Positions 11,385 through 22,485 of a stretch of DNA of 64,000 nt are shown here, piece by piece. The position numbers were made by a program, and so were the translations under genes. Within the stretch, counting starts at the first letter, position 1. The number at the start of each line of letters is the position of its first letter. Source of the DNA: Liopterus haemorrhoidalis. Its lineage: Eukaryota > Arthropoda > Insecta > Coleoptera > Dytiscidae. Under the pieces are notes generated by a model. That model had not been told where the DNA came from, did not search any database, and saw nothing but the letters and a program-made list of their open reading frames with translations. The stretch is taken from contig OZ020616.1 of NCBI GenBank assembly GCA_963971575.1, positions 20,131,713 to 20,195,712 on the forward strand, written 5' to 3'.

Positions 11385-11496
11385 CAGACCAATTCTGTAA
11401 CTCTGTTACTATCATCAATGAAAGGCATTATACTTTTTATAACATTTTATCTTGTAGTAACGTTACTACACAGTAATTTTTTACAGAATTGATCTG
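11385..11496. mobile_element. Family B MITE, copy 2 (deleted)
   Basis: Ends CAGACCAATTCTGTAA and TTACAGAATTGATCTG, shared with 3610-3767 and 42390-42547 but about 45 bp shorter through an internal deletion. Confidence 0.65.
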
Positions 11497-11505
11497 ACTA
11501 TGTTG

Positions 11506-11680
11506 TAAATAAAGCCTATTTCAAATATTTAAGCGGAACTAAATTTTTTATTTTTATAATTTATCACGAGCTCACGATCGATTGAAGCTTTTGTTAAAGA
11601 AAATAGTCAAAACCATTAATATGTTAAAAGTTACTAGATTTCAGAATCTAGTTCCGCTTAAACCAAAGAAATAAACGATT
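11506..11680. mobile_element. Family A MITE, copy 4
   Basis: Left AAGCGGAACTAAATTTT, right GAATCTAGTTCCGCTTAAACC, with the family's AAGCTTTTGTTAAA-like centre. Confidence 0.65.
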
Positions 11681-12053
11681 ATACATAATACGTTCGAAAA
11701 TTCGAATAAGTATAGGTTTCATAGAAAAAGTAGAGTAGTCAAGATTCATTGAATATACAGAACATAGGGTATACATTTACGTTTGCCTGCATAGAGTTTT
11801 TAAATAATCTAGTACACTAAAAATCTGCGGGAGCAATTTTTAAATTTGCAACCAGTAAGAGTTAAGGTATTTCATTTTCGTACTTTGTCGCTTTTTACTG
11901 AATAGAGCTAACGTTGAAATTCAAATTAAATGATAATTTTTGTAAAACTTTTCTTACATTTTTACTCGATTAGATTCAAAAATTGAGAAAACTGCCCAAT
12001 ATTTGTTGTTTGGAAATATTTTTAAAATATTCTTTTTTTATTGTCATTTTATA

Positions 12054-12635
12054 TAAGGTGACCATACGTCCCAAATTGGCCGGGACAGTCCCGAATTTCC
12101 GCCTTGCGTCCCGATTTTTTTCAGAGGCAATATTTGTCCCGAATTCAGGTTTTTTGTCCCGAATTTTAGAAAAGGTACTAATTTTTAATATTTATATATT
12201 TAAATATAAATACTTCAATTAAAATTATTTTTACAAAACTTGAACTAAAAAATCTACCGAAATGGTATTTTCCTTGATGAATAGCTTATTGACTGTGAAT
12301 TATGAAGAAAACTGTGCGTATTTTTATAAAATGCTTCAAAGCAAAAACGGCGTACTCAAAAAGATTAATTCATTTAAAAAAATAATGTGATTTTAATAAT
12401 GTTTCTTTTAATAATAATATAAGTTAATTATCTGTGATTGGAAATTTTTATTTATTATAAATTATACTTATTTATTGCATATACCGTATTGCGAGGTGCG
12501 TCTTATAGTCCGAAACATACGATAATTTGTATTTAAAAAAAAAATGAATTACAAAATTATATTTGAATAATTAACCCTCTCCCCCATCTATGAGATCCCG
12601 CCCCGAATTTGGAACTAAAAAATATGGTCACCTTA
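12054..12635. mobile_element. DNA transposon remnant with TAAGGTGACCATA TIRs
   Basis: Starts TAAGGTGACCATA and ends TATGGTCACCTTA, a perfect 13-bp TIR, with GTCCCGAATT repeats inside the left end. TTTTATA directly flanks both sides (7 bp). It resembles the element at 19761-20639, which has an 8-bp duplication, so a hAT relationship is likely. Confidence 0.7.
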
Positions 12636-13289
12636 TTTTATACCTTGCCCAGGGCGCCAGAAACTTTTGCTACACCACTGATTATACGAGCGTTTCACTA
12701 AAATTGAGATTTATTGAAGGATCAGATGATAAAACTAATCTTCGTTCCATTATTACTCTTCTAAAATGTTTATAAATTATTTTTATTTTTATATCTTCTT
12801 CTCTTAATTGTCAACTTAATATTAGCAGTAGAAAAGTGTAAAACCTTGAACATGAAAACATATTGTGGTTCCCAACAAAATGATGTGATTTCAAATATTT
12901 ATCTTATTTTAAACATGAAACAGAAAAAGTTAACATGTAAAGTATACTGGACTCCACGTTGTAACCAAGTTGATTACTGTTCATTATAAGTTTATATTCT
13001 GCATCTGATAATAAACAATAAATATAATAATATTAATTGAATTAGTTAAAGGCACTCGTTAAAACATTTTGAACAAATCAAAAATAAAAACACTCGGTTA
13101 TTGTTTCAAAAAAATTGAATGTGTTGTATTTATACGTATTTCGGATTACTAAATATTCTGATGATGGCCTAGTAAGTCGAAATACAGATAAACACAAGGT
13201 GCGGTAGAGGAACCGCATGTTTTTCAAATAACAATAATAAAAATAATTTTCTAGTTGATCCAAATTTCATTACACTGAAATAATACGCG

Positions 13290-14160
13290 TAGAGTATTTC
13301 CAAAATGAAATGGTGATTTTTGTTAAGAAGGTTAACAATGCGATAATGGGTTTATGGCAGCAATCCAGGGAATTTAAAATTTTAATTGAATAGATGTAAC
13401 AGTAGTTCAATTGAAGTTTCTTAAAAACCATTAAGGATATTTTCCAAATTTATAATCCTATTGTTTCTAAATTTTAGGGGTTGTTATAATTGTTTGTTAG
13501 TTAATTTTCAACGTCCATAGCGTGCATACATTAACAACATGTGTCTTTGGCGACCATGCAGCGAAAAATACAACACAGACAGAAAGTGACATTGTAGTAC
13601 AATTAATTAAAGACGAAACAAGTGCAATAAGTAGTAATTTGTGGAAAAAATGTGTAGAACATGTAAAGACAATTGATTTTTTTTTTTTTTATAATTCCAC
13701 CAAATAAATCTTCAATAATTATTAATTTAAATGACAATGGTAGTGACACAAACTCTGATAGTGATATAAACAATGATAATAGTGATAATGATTAATAATT
13801 TAATAATTTTAAATTAACATAAATTGACAAGTTAAAAAAAAAGAATGTTTTTGTTTGTGCAAATTTGAAGTATTTAATGTAGACTATAAAGACTTTAAAA
13901 CAAAACGATTTTTAAACATGCCTATATTTATAATTTAAATATAGCCAGTCCTAAGCCTGTAAAAAATGTGAAGGAATGTCATGTGAGTATATACAGTTCA
14001 TTCTAAATAGCATATAAGAAAACACGTTTATTTTAAATAATTATTACGGTCCTGGCAACTACTATTAACAGAACCATAAACTCAGCAGGTATAATGGTTA
14101 TACTGTCAGCCATTATTGGAATCAAAAAGTGATGGTGGCCATTTCATTTTGGAAATGCTA
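13290..14160 (+). mobile_element. Deleted Tc1-like element, copy 1
   Basis: TA-flanked ends with TTTCCAAAATGAAATGG inverted at the right end. It is co-linear with the fuller copy at 34254-35436 but has lost the DNA-binding half of the transposase. Only the tail around VVQLIKDETSAISSNLWKK (13540-13707) remains. Confidence 0.7.
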
Positions 14161-14187
14161 TAGTTATTTTATTTCAGATTGTCACTA

Positions 14188-14539
14188 TACAATGCAGTTT
14201 TATTTGACAATTTCTCTTATAAATAACATCCGAAAAGTGACGATCTTTTGTCAACTCCCGTTCTGGTGATATCTATTGGCCGCCTCAGTCACCTGACTTA
14301 CCGGTGTGCGATTATTTTTTGTGGGGTTATCTATAAGCAAATAGCTACATAAACAAGCCTGGAAACATCCAGGAACTGAAAGATTCTATTCGACTGGAAA
14401 TCGCTAATGTGGAGGGAGAAATGTTGAGAAGAGCAAGGCGTAATTTCGAAGCGAGAGTGCATACAGAAGGAAGGTCCTCATTTGTTTGGTGTTACATTTA
14501 TGAGGTAAATCAGATATTGTCAACTAAAACTGCATTGTA
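14188..14539 (+). mobile_element. MITE carrying a Tc1/IS630-type transposase tail
   Basis: TIRs TACAATGCAGTTTTA...TAAAACTGCATTGTA. The interior encodes IYWPPQSPDLPVCDYFLWGY, the region around the third catalytic residue in IS630/Tc1-mariner transposases, then NIQELKDSIRLEIANVEGEM. The amino half of the protein is gone and a stop interrupts the frame after WGYL. Confidence 0.8.
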
Positions 14540-14555
14540 AAAGCATTATTTCTAT

Positions 14556-14733
14556 TCCGTTTGGTGATATCTATTGGCCGCCTCAGTCACCTGACTTACC
14601 AGTGTGCGATTATTTTTTGTGGGGTTATCTAAAAACAAAAGGGTTACATAAACAAACCTGGAAACATCCAGGAACGTCTGATGTTATTTTTATGAGGTAA
14701 ATCAGATATTGTAAACTAAAACTGCATTGTACA
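14556..14733 (+). repeat. Tandem partial duplicate of the preceding MITE
   Basis: Repeats the GATATCTATTGGCCGCCTCA segment and the right TIR, plus the flanking AAGCATTATTTCT found beyond the first copy's TIR. The duplication therefore includes flanking DNA and arose by tandem duplication, not by a second insertion. Confidence 0.75.
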
Positions 14734-15039
14734 AGCATTATTTCTGTGTAATTCAATTATGTTTAACTTGAAAATCTACTTTATTATTGTTATTTGAAAA
14801 ACATGCGTTTCCTCTGCCGCATCCTGTACAACATATTCAATTTTTTTGAAACAATAACCGAGTGTTTTTATTTTTCCCTTATCAATAAATACATGATGCC
14901 ACTTGCTGTAGTAGTAGTTTAATACCGGTCCAAATTAATCCGGCCTGTGAAACATACGTAACATTAAATAAAGCTAATAAAGTTAAAAAAGCACCACTGA
15001 TATCGTGAAAGAAATGTAAACTTGTTTAAAATCCCCATC

Positions 15040-15717
15040 TTAAAGATGGTTACACACGTAACTGCAAACTTACAAGCATGCATGATCAATGTTTTTGTAC
15101 AAGTAGGCTCTATCGTCTGTAGGATAATTTTACGCAAGCAATTTAATTGTACAAGCCGCTTGATGATGGATTGAATTTGAATCATGCAAGCTTGGACAAG
15201 CCGCGCTTGCGCAAGTGAAAGGGAATGTGTGTACCAAGGACGTGTCGGCTTGTATAAACGTCAGTCGTGAGTGAGCTTTACATGTGTAACTTCTTCCGGT
15301 CGCGAGAAATCGTACTGTTGCTGTTAATCTTTCATGGGGGGGTTATAACTTCTCTCATGATCGTATCCTTCTTTTTAATTAAAGGTGTTACGAGTGACAA
15401 AAGATCCATATAAGTTTCTTCATTCATTCTGAGATAATTATGCCAATCACGCGGATATAACTTCAATTCACTCAGTAAATTAATATGGGAATAGGTTTTT
15501 TTTCTTTTATTAACCTCTCTTTACACCACATATAGCGTTTCTCCTTTCGCGTATTCCTCTTGTGGATAGGGCAAAAAGTAGCCAAAGCGAGCACATCGTC
15601 GTCCGAATTCAACATAGTCCAAGGGAAGTGGCGTCGAAGGGAAATTTTATGTGCTTGTACAAAAAGATTGATCATGCATGCTTGTCAAGTTTGCAGTTAC
15701 GAGTGTAGCTACCTTAA
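15040..15717. mobile_element. TTAA-flanked MITE with ~60-bp TIRs
   Basis: TTAA at 15040-15043 and 15714-15717. Inside are inverted arms of about 60 bp sharing CGTAACTGCAAACTT and ACAAGCATGCATGATCAAT. TTAA targets occur in piggyBac and a few other groups, but the termini (AGATGGTTAC/GGTAGCTAC) are not typical piggyBac. No transposase frame. Confidence 0.65.
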
Positions 15718-15903
15718 CTCTTATTATTACACATCAACGATGGATAAGTTTTTTTTTACTTCTTTAAACACTAGATAATATTTCTGTCTCTATAGTTTCA
15801 TGTTAAATGATTTCCACTGTATTTTCTGTCAATATGTAAGATTATAATTCTTAATATAACTTATATTGTGCACGTATCAGTTTTTTTTTTATACTCTACT
15901 TAC

Positions 15904-16141
15904 GGGATGTATGGAATTTCACATCCGATAGCAGGGAATCCAAATACTGGTGTACAGTTTATATTCATTGGTGATGCGATTGGTGGGTATGGAAAGTATG
16001 TTGGTGAAGGTGGATAAGCAATGGGAGTTGGTGGAGGAGCACATGGTATAAAGTTCGGAGAGTTTACAGGTACGTAGCCTATTGAATGGTCAAACTTGAA
16101 GAAATCTGGTGGTCTGCAATTGGTGAGTCCAAAACTTGTTT
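15904..16141 (-). CDS. otu: otu/OTUD4 exon: Pro/aromatic-rich low-complexity segment
   Basis: This minus-strand exon follows TTTAATTTTACAG and ends ATCCC|GTAAGTAG. It opens with two bases that complete the codon left by the exon at 21028-21216, and leaves a 2-nt phase at its donor. The 79 residues are rich in Pro, Tyr, Phe and Ile (PCAPPPTPIAYPPSPTYFPY), like the low-complexity C-terminal region of Otu/OTUD4. In Drosophila Otu this kind of region promotes assembly and deubiquitinase activity (family knowledge). No stop is reached, so at least one more exon must lie to the left; I could not find it. Loss or extreme shortness of that exon is possible. Confidence 0.75.
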
Positions 16142-16334
16142 CTGTAAAATTAAATAATAAATACTGCAAATGTCTATTTATTTTATAATATCAATTCTAA
16201 ATTCTAACCAAAGAAACACACAATTACGCATTTACATGGTTCACGGCTAATAAACTGAGTATTAATAAAGAAAAGACACACGTGACATGAATAACAGAAA
16301 ATTTTCTTGAAATCCTGAATATTATGCCTGTACC

Positions 16335-17030
16335 AAAACTAATTTCTAGGATTTATTTTAGACATCAGATTATCGTGGAAAGATCATCTTTCTCACATTG
16401 CTGGTAAAATAAATTCCTATATTTACATGTTACGCAAAGTCTTGAACCATGCATCTGTGAAAACAGCGAAACTAGTATATAATTCCCATATACAGTCAAG
16501 TATAATGTATGGTATAATATTATGGGGTACCTCCGTAGAGTGGAAAAGAGACTTCATACTGCAGAAAAGAGCTATTAGAGTATTAGCTAGGGTCTGTAAA
16601 CAGCTTTTTGTTGATTTTAAAATATTAACTCTACCGTCTGTTTACATATTAGAGTTACTCCTGTATATCAAAGAAAATCAACATGTCCTTGCAAAAAGTG
16701 GCAGCAGTCATGGATATGAAACCAGAAGACGAGATAACCTCAAATTCCCCTTGGTCACATAATATATCCAAAAAATTGCCATATCACATTGGGGAAAAGT
16801 TGTTTAATAAATTGCCGATAACTATAAAAGAATTGTCTGTAAAACAATTTAAAAATGTTTTGAGAAATCACTTCGTAAAGGAATAATATTTAGAAGATGA
16901 CACCTCAAATATTATTATGTAAAATAAAATTTCTTTGTAGTACATGTATGTAATAATGACGTAAATTATGTATATTTTTTTGTACCTTAAATTTAAATAA
17001 TTTTATTATTATTATTTTTCTAATATCTTT
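16335..17030 (+). pseudogene. 5'-truncated non-LTR retrotransposon, RT C-terminus
   Basis: Plus-strand frames encode IYMLRKVLNHASVKTAKLVY, an SSIMYGIILWG block and LQKRAIRVLARV, then after a frameshift near 16700 KLFNKLPITIKEL and FKNVLRNHF to 16886. These are the thumb and C-terminal blocks of Jockey/CR1-type RTs. The tail is an ATT-rich run at about 17000-17025. The palm domain is absent. Confidence 0.8.
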
Positions 17031-18264
17031 TATAAATCAGTTCTTAAGCTAGAATAGTGATAGGAAATATGGCACGTGACAAAATTTTGTCGGCAGGCAG
17101 GTGATTTTCTAACAATTAATTTAAAGTTAAATATTAATATTTTGACTAATTTTTGAATTTTCATAGAAAAACCATTGATATGACTTATTATCAGGGCGGC
17201 TCATGAAAACCTCTAATGGAGGTGCTGAATCCATTGGCGTAGCTACAAATATACATAAATTTTTAAAACTTGGGCTCCGAAATTTCTAGGACCCCCATTA
17301 ATCGCGGAACTTGCTACGGCTACCTACAGCCACTAGCTACGGCGCTAGCTGCAACCAGAAGTACAAATGAGATTTTCTCCACGACCGTTATAGAATTTAC
17401 CAATTCTAAATTCAGTTTTGACTACAGAAAGTTAATATTCTAACATATGACTTGGAATGTTATTCTAAAGCACTTATCTTTTTATGCATTTTGCGTGTAT
17501 TTCATTCCTTCACTAGTGAAGGAATAATTATTCCATGCTCGTTATCAGATGTTATTGTTCACTATAAGGTATGCATTCCTCCACGATGAAAAGTAGTGCA
17601 GACGGTATCTATGCCTTATGAATACGTTAAACAAATACAAGTTTTTTTTTTTTTTAAATAAATTAACATAACTTTCTAAAAAGTGATAAAATAGTAGCCG
17701 ATGTGCGACAAATTAAACTAAAATTAAACAAAAAATAAGTTTAAATAATTAATTAATTCGTTATGTAATGTAAATTATTTGTTAAAATAACTATTTTTTT
17801 ATTTTTTTTTTTTTTCTGGTGGTTGTGGAGAAAGTAGAGTCCGTGTCTCGATTGGAAGAGAAAATTAGATACTCGTGGTTCCTCACACTCGCCTGCGGCT
17901 CGCGCTCGGTATGTTCCACTCGCTTTGACTTTTCTCATTCCAACCTTGTTGCAGAATATACTATTCTTTCGGGGAAAGAAAATAATTAATAAGATAGATA
18001 TATTTTTTTAACTACATATACGTTTACAAATAAAATCCTAAAATATAGAAATATTACATTTTATGATTTAATATGTATTAGTCAAGTATGTAGAAGAAAA
18101 TTAACTTTTTATGTGCTGTACAGAATATGCGATATATCCTACATTCTTATTTTTGCATTTGTTATATCCATCTTCTGTTATTGAGATTCTTTAAAAACTA
18201 AATTAATTTAAAAAAATAATAATAATAATTACATTATTTTTTACATGCCCACAACACCATAAAA
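17031..18264. other. Intron sequence with worn transposon ends
   Basis: Contains a piece starting ATTGGCGTAGCTACAAATA (about 17233), the kind of terminus common in hAT-like MITEs, plus homopolymer tracts. No exon is supported. Confidence 0.35.
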
Positions 18265-18872
18265 AATTAGCTGTGGCCACCACAGGGCCGACCGCCATCA
18301 CAAAGTACTTGTATAAAATACATTCTAGCAGCAGAGTAGAAATAACTTGGCCTAATATTTTCTAACAGAGATATTATTTATCATAACCATGGAAACGTTA
18401 CATATAAGTATGAAAAAATAGATAATTAGAAAAATTTCGAAAAATTTTTCAAAACTTTTCGTTTTATGAAAAAATTTCTCAAATAAAAGTTGTTAGCTAT
18501 TGCTTTTATACCAACTTTTGTTAAATACATTTTTTCGAAATATTTTTCTGTTGTTAAATATTCGCAAAAATCTTAAAATCGACACGAGTAAACTCTAGTC
18601 AACAGATTTTTACCAAAAGTTGATCAACTCGTGCCATTTATGTCAAAAGCCTAAATATGAAGTTTCATAAAAATCCTTTCAGCCGAATTTGCTCTGCACA
18701 TGTATTCAGACAGACGGACGGACAGACAGACAGATCGACAGACATCATGCTAAAAATAGTCAAAACGTTATGTAGGGATCTCAATTCGTGGAGATCCATC
18801 GAAATCTCGAAATGTCAAAATCGGTATGATCACAATACCTCCCTTATATAATATGTTGGCGGTCGGTAAAAA
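18265..18872. repeat. Dispersed repeat family D, copy 1 (full length)
   Basis: Begins AGCTGTGGCCACCACAGGGC followed by CGACCGCCATCA and ends TGTTGGCGGTCGGTAAAAA, so ACCGACCGCCA is inverted at the ends. The interior holds a GACAGACGGACG microsatellite and a conserved CATGCTAAAAATAGTCAAAA block. Copies: 22342-25417 (split), 31885-32336 (deleted inside), 37391-37955 (lacks the first ~100 bp). No coding sequence; class uncertain. Confidence 0.75.
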
Positions 18873-19760
18873 TAATAAAATATTAAAAATGCAAAAATAA
18901 TTGTAGTCAAACGTCCACTTCGCAAGCTGCAAACAACTGCAGCTCCGAAAGTAGGTTTTCTGGCGTTACTCCTACTAAATGCCAGTCGCCGTTATATAAT
19001 AGCAAATGGAGCTGCCAATGCATACAGCACATTGAGTCATTGTATATCATAACTTGTAGACGAAAAATTTGTTTTAAGCACGACAGTGGTGACTGTTATT
19101 AAAAATTAAATAAAGTTAGAGAAAGAGAGTGCAAAAGAAATCATAAACGTCTGTAATGTTTATATTCGTATCATTTTGGGAGTGCTGCAGCTCACTGGTC
19201 TAGAATCAAAGTAAGATCCATAAATCAGGAGAAGTGAAGATAAAAAAATGACGTTGGATAGGCTAGAGCGCTAGGTAATTAGGCTACGCTTAGAAAAGAT
19301 AGTGGCATAAGCAGGATGGCGCTAGACTAGAATCCTGAAAGAAGTTGGATATGCGGCCACATCTTGTCTAACATAGAATTAAATGACGAAGCTTTATTGA
19401 AACCCTGTGCTTTTTCTAGGGGCTGTAGGAAAATATATCTATAATCTAAAAAGTATTGTATGTCGATTTTAGTCAACGATATTTTAAACGCCAGTGTCGT
19501 CAGAAATGAAATTGAACAAGAGTGACAATGTCTTGGAGATGTAAGGCTTCTGACTGAACGAATCACATTTTAATGCTACAGATTCGTTCGCGGATGAAAT
19601 TTCTAACAAGTTCGATCACCACGTGTATGGTTAATATTTTTTTTACCGTTTACAGATGAAATAGTCGCTAATTCAGACAAAATGTTTGCCTTCGGATAAT
19701 TACATAACCTGTTTGTAGTCAAATATGTTTGTAGGTAGATTAGAGCAAGAACCCTTAGTT
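18873..19760. other. Intron sequence, nothing recognised
   Basis: Short frames on both strands lack splice signals and conserved motifs. Confidence 0.35.
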
Positions 19761-20639
19761 TAAGGTGACCAACTTTTTTACAATGAAAAGGAGGACACAA
19801 GGAAATATCGTAAAAAAAAATCGTAAACAAAAATTTTCCAACGTTTCTAGATTAAAAATACCGTGAAAATTAATAATTATATGATTGTGACATTGAGTAT
19901 GGAAAACTAGTGATTTAACGAGTAGGTTGACAAAACATTTTTTTTTTATAAAAGTCATGTTGTTTCGTTGAAAGTAAGTAAATGCGCAATATTTTATCGC
20001 ACAAAATTGATCGAACAAAAATTTTAAATCGCCGTTTAAGATCTTTTATTTATACAAAATACCGATTTGCTGTTTTTTTATGCGTACAATTTGCTAAAGC
20101 CCATGTTAAGTTAGATAATTCAAAAAAAATTAATTTGGTAAAAAATATTTCTTTAATAGGGCATCAAAACACCTTTTTTAGGACAAACAATTTAAGGTAG
20201 GCTTAGTTTTTAATAGAAAAGTGGGTCTATTTGTCAATTTCCCTTCCCACAGATACATCCATTGAAATATAGAGGTCTTAAGGATTATTTTGTTTTTTTC
20301 CCGATCTTGATACGTCCAATATTATCGAAGTTAAATGCTAGGTAAAAATATTTTTCGACGGCACGTATAGTGTTTCGGTAAGAATTAATCAAAGCCACTT
20401 GTGTGCAACGCGCTCTCGCAAGATCTCCCGTTCGGAGCGTATGCGTCTCATAATCGCGTCTCGCCGCATTCTACCGAACCTTGACGAATGTCAAATGCAA
20501 ATATGTCACGTCAATTGCAACGGATCGGCTGGGCATCGATCGAATACGAAAATTTACGAAAAGGAGGACAAATATCGAAAAAGAGGACACTTTTCAAGAA
20601 AGGACAGACCTTACAAAGGGAGGACGGTTGGTCACCTTA
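19761..20639. mobile_element. hAT-type element with TAAGGTGACCAAC TIRs
   Basis: Left TAAGGTGACCAAC and right GTTGGTCACCTTA are a perfect 13-bp TIR. A perfect octamer CCTTAGTT flanks both sides (19753-19760, 20640-20647). Subterminal GGAGGACA repeats occur in both halves. No transposase frame remains in 879 bp; a GC-richer open stretch at 20399-20560 has no recognisable homology. Confidence 0.82.
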
Positions 20640-21027
20640 CCTTAGTTAGAAATATGCGCTTTTTTAGTTTCGTTGAATTTGGTTAAAAAATGAGTAGTCC
20701 CACTTAAATTTACTACACCGTGATTACTATCTTGTCAGCCAGACAAATTTAACGTTCTCGATCACAAGAACTTCCATAACTGTAGGTATCTTATTAGAAA
20801 TTTCATTAGCGAACGAAGTTAATATAAATTTGTAGGCCGTTATAAAGTGAACAGCGAGTACAACAGATGGGTAGCTTCTACTACTACACACTCTCTCTAG
20901 TGAATTCTTCTAATGCCCTCTCTTGCCCCGTCGCAGTGGTGTAAAGCACTAGGATTGACTGCCGTTTTAAATTATTTGATTATTATTAGCACAGTTGTAT
21001 ATTTTTATTAGTAAGTTTGTTACATAC

Positions 21028-21216
21028 CTTTGGTAACTTCTCTAGTGTAGTAAGTCATGTTATTGTTGTAATCGCTGTAAATGTTGTATTGAGAAGATAT
21101 TGTATGGCCCAGGGCACATTCTTGAATTGCTGGATATATGGGCGATTTTACAGCCGGCCATGCTGTGTAGAAGTAATCAACTCCCAAATTATAAAAATAC
21201 ATCAAAGTATTTACAT
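21028..21216 (-). CDS. otu: otu/OTUD4 exon: conserved FNLG block
   Basis: Acceptor TATTTCTTACAG, donor AAAG|GTATGTAAC. The exon takes two bases to complete the codon begun in the exon at 32652-32841 and leaves one base. It encodes DVNTLMYFYNLGVDYFYTAW and then a Tyr/Asn-rich stretch ending TREVTKG. OTUD4 proteins carry a closely similar block (a DLP..N.L.FFFNLG arrangement) well after the Tudor region, and here the preceding exon supplies the GYDLPA half, so the junction rebuilds the conserved motif. This is the strongest single identification of the gene apart from the exon at 54295. The exon sits in a 16-kb interval otherwise made of repeats. Confidence 0.88.
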
Positions 21217-21626
21217 CTGTAAGAAATATTTACATCTTTAAGAAATATTTGCAATGTTTTTTTTCCCACAAATCTTCACTAAACGGATAACTAAGTTTTA
21301 TGTCATTCGGGTCAATTCCCTAAGCAACCTACTAAAATCTTAACGTCGAAAACTTACGTTAATTTTTTTAACACCATTTTAAACGTAAATGCTATTCGAT
21401 GAGCATATTTGTGTTAATATTTTAACGTGGCGGCGTTAAAATAGCCAGTTAACGCTCTGCAATAAGCGCCTACCGAAACGGTGGCTTTAAAAGTTAACGC
21501 TGGTATTTAGTTTACAAAAATGGCTGATTTTATTTAAGAAAATGTCATGTTATTAAAATAAATTGAATAAAATACAAGATGGTAGGAATATTAATTGTTA
21601 TAAGACAAAATTCAAACTTTATAATA

Positions 21627-22084
21627 CACTAGACTCTCGCTAATCCGGCACTTATTAGTTCGGCCTCTCAATAGTCCGTCGTACCCCCACCACGATGGTG
21701 TACGCCAGCGTACGCCGGACTGTTGAGTTAAAGCCGGATTAGCGAACTGCATAAAATTCGCGAATCCGGCCTTGACTCAACAGTCCGGCGTACCCTGGCG
21801 TCTGACTCGGGAATCCCCCTGTTAGATAGAGGGATCCCTATCTTTTTTCAAAATTTTTTCTTAGTATTAATTGTATTAAAAATGTATTACAAAAAAAAAC
21901 ATAAAAATAAAAATATATATACAATAAAACATAAAAATTTAAAGGAATTTCTGGTCTTGTCACATGTTGACGGCCGGATTACTGAGTGTGTCGGATTACC
22001 AAATAAACTCTCAGTAATCCAGGCTCGCTCAGTAATCCGGTCGTTTTTTGTGCAAGGAATAGCCGGATTTGCGAGAGTCTAGTG
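21627..22084. mobile_element. pogo/Tigger-type MITE
   Basis: TA-flanked TIRs CACTAGACTCTCGCTAATCC and GGATTTGCGAGAGTCTAGTG, with GTAATCCGG and CCGGATTA repeats inside. Terminal CTCTCG..AATCCGG sequences are characteristic of pogo/Tigger elements. 458 bp, no transposase. Confidence 0.8.
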
Positions 22085-22104
22085 TACTTTTTAAAGTGAA
22101 TTCT

Positions 22105-22254
22105 GCCGACCGGCGCAGCGTAGTGGTAACACATGTGCTCTGCGTTGCGAAGGTCTCGGGTTCGAATCTCGTTCAGGCATGGAAATTTTCTCAAAATAAA
22201 AATTGTCCTGGCTAATTGCCACAGCAGCAAAGGCCATTAAATTAAAAAAAAAAA
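22105..22254 (+). mobile_element. tRNA-derived SINE
   Basis: The head contains an A-box-like GCGCAGCGTAGTGGTAAC and a B box GGTTCGAATCTC, the internal RNA polymerase III promoter of tRNA genes. A tRNA-unrelated body and an A-rich tail (22242-22254) follow. The direct repeat GTGAATTCT (22096-22104 and 22255-22263) is the target-site duplication of an L1-like retroposition. It landed 20 bp from the pogo MITE. Confidence 0.85.
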
Positions 22255-22485
22255 GTGAATTCTTTACAGTAGAGCTAAGAATGGCCCATCGTAATTTTTG
22301 CGATACAAGTAATCCAGACCAAAGTTCAAGTAATTGTCTATAAAAAAATCAGCTGTGGCCACCACAGGACCGACCGCCATCATAAAGTACTTGTATGAAA
22401 TACATTCTAGCAGCAGAGTAGAAATAAGCCTAATATTTTCTAACAGAGATATTATTTATCATGACCATGGAAACGTTACATATAC

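Larger units (their letters stand above)
13077..14880. mobile_element. Larger inverted-repeat element hosting nested Tc1 MITEs
   Basis: Positions 13080-13235 and 14798-14878 are inverted copies (shared CACTCGGTTATTGTTTCAAA and GAGGAA(A/C)CGCATGTTTTTC). Between them lie a deleted Tc1-like element (13290-14160) and a second MITE with its tandem duplicate (14188-14733). The outer element is unclassified. Confidence 0.5.

Noticed and set aside
17753..17938. Arg-rich minus-strand frame as an extra otu exon
   Set aside because: The exons at 21028 and 15904 join in phase without it and no consensus acceptor precedes it.
20399..20686. 95-residue Arg-rich open frame
   Set aside because: It lies inside a hAT-type element and runs into its right TIR; no homology signal.
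21017..21241. 74-residue plus-strand frame
   Set aside because: Antisense of the otu exon at 21028-21216, whose splice phase and FNLG motif are decisive.
22105..22180. A tRNA gene
   Set aside because: A and B boxes are present, but the stems do not close into a functional cloverleaf as read, and the A tail plus flanking duplication show a SINE.
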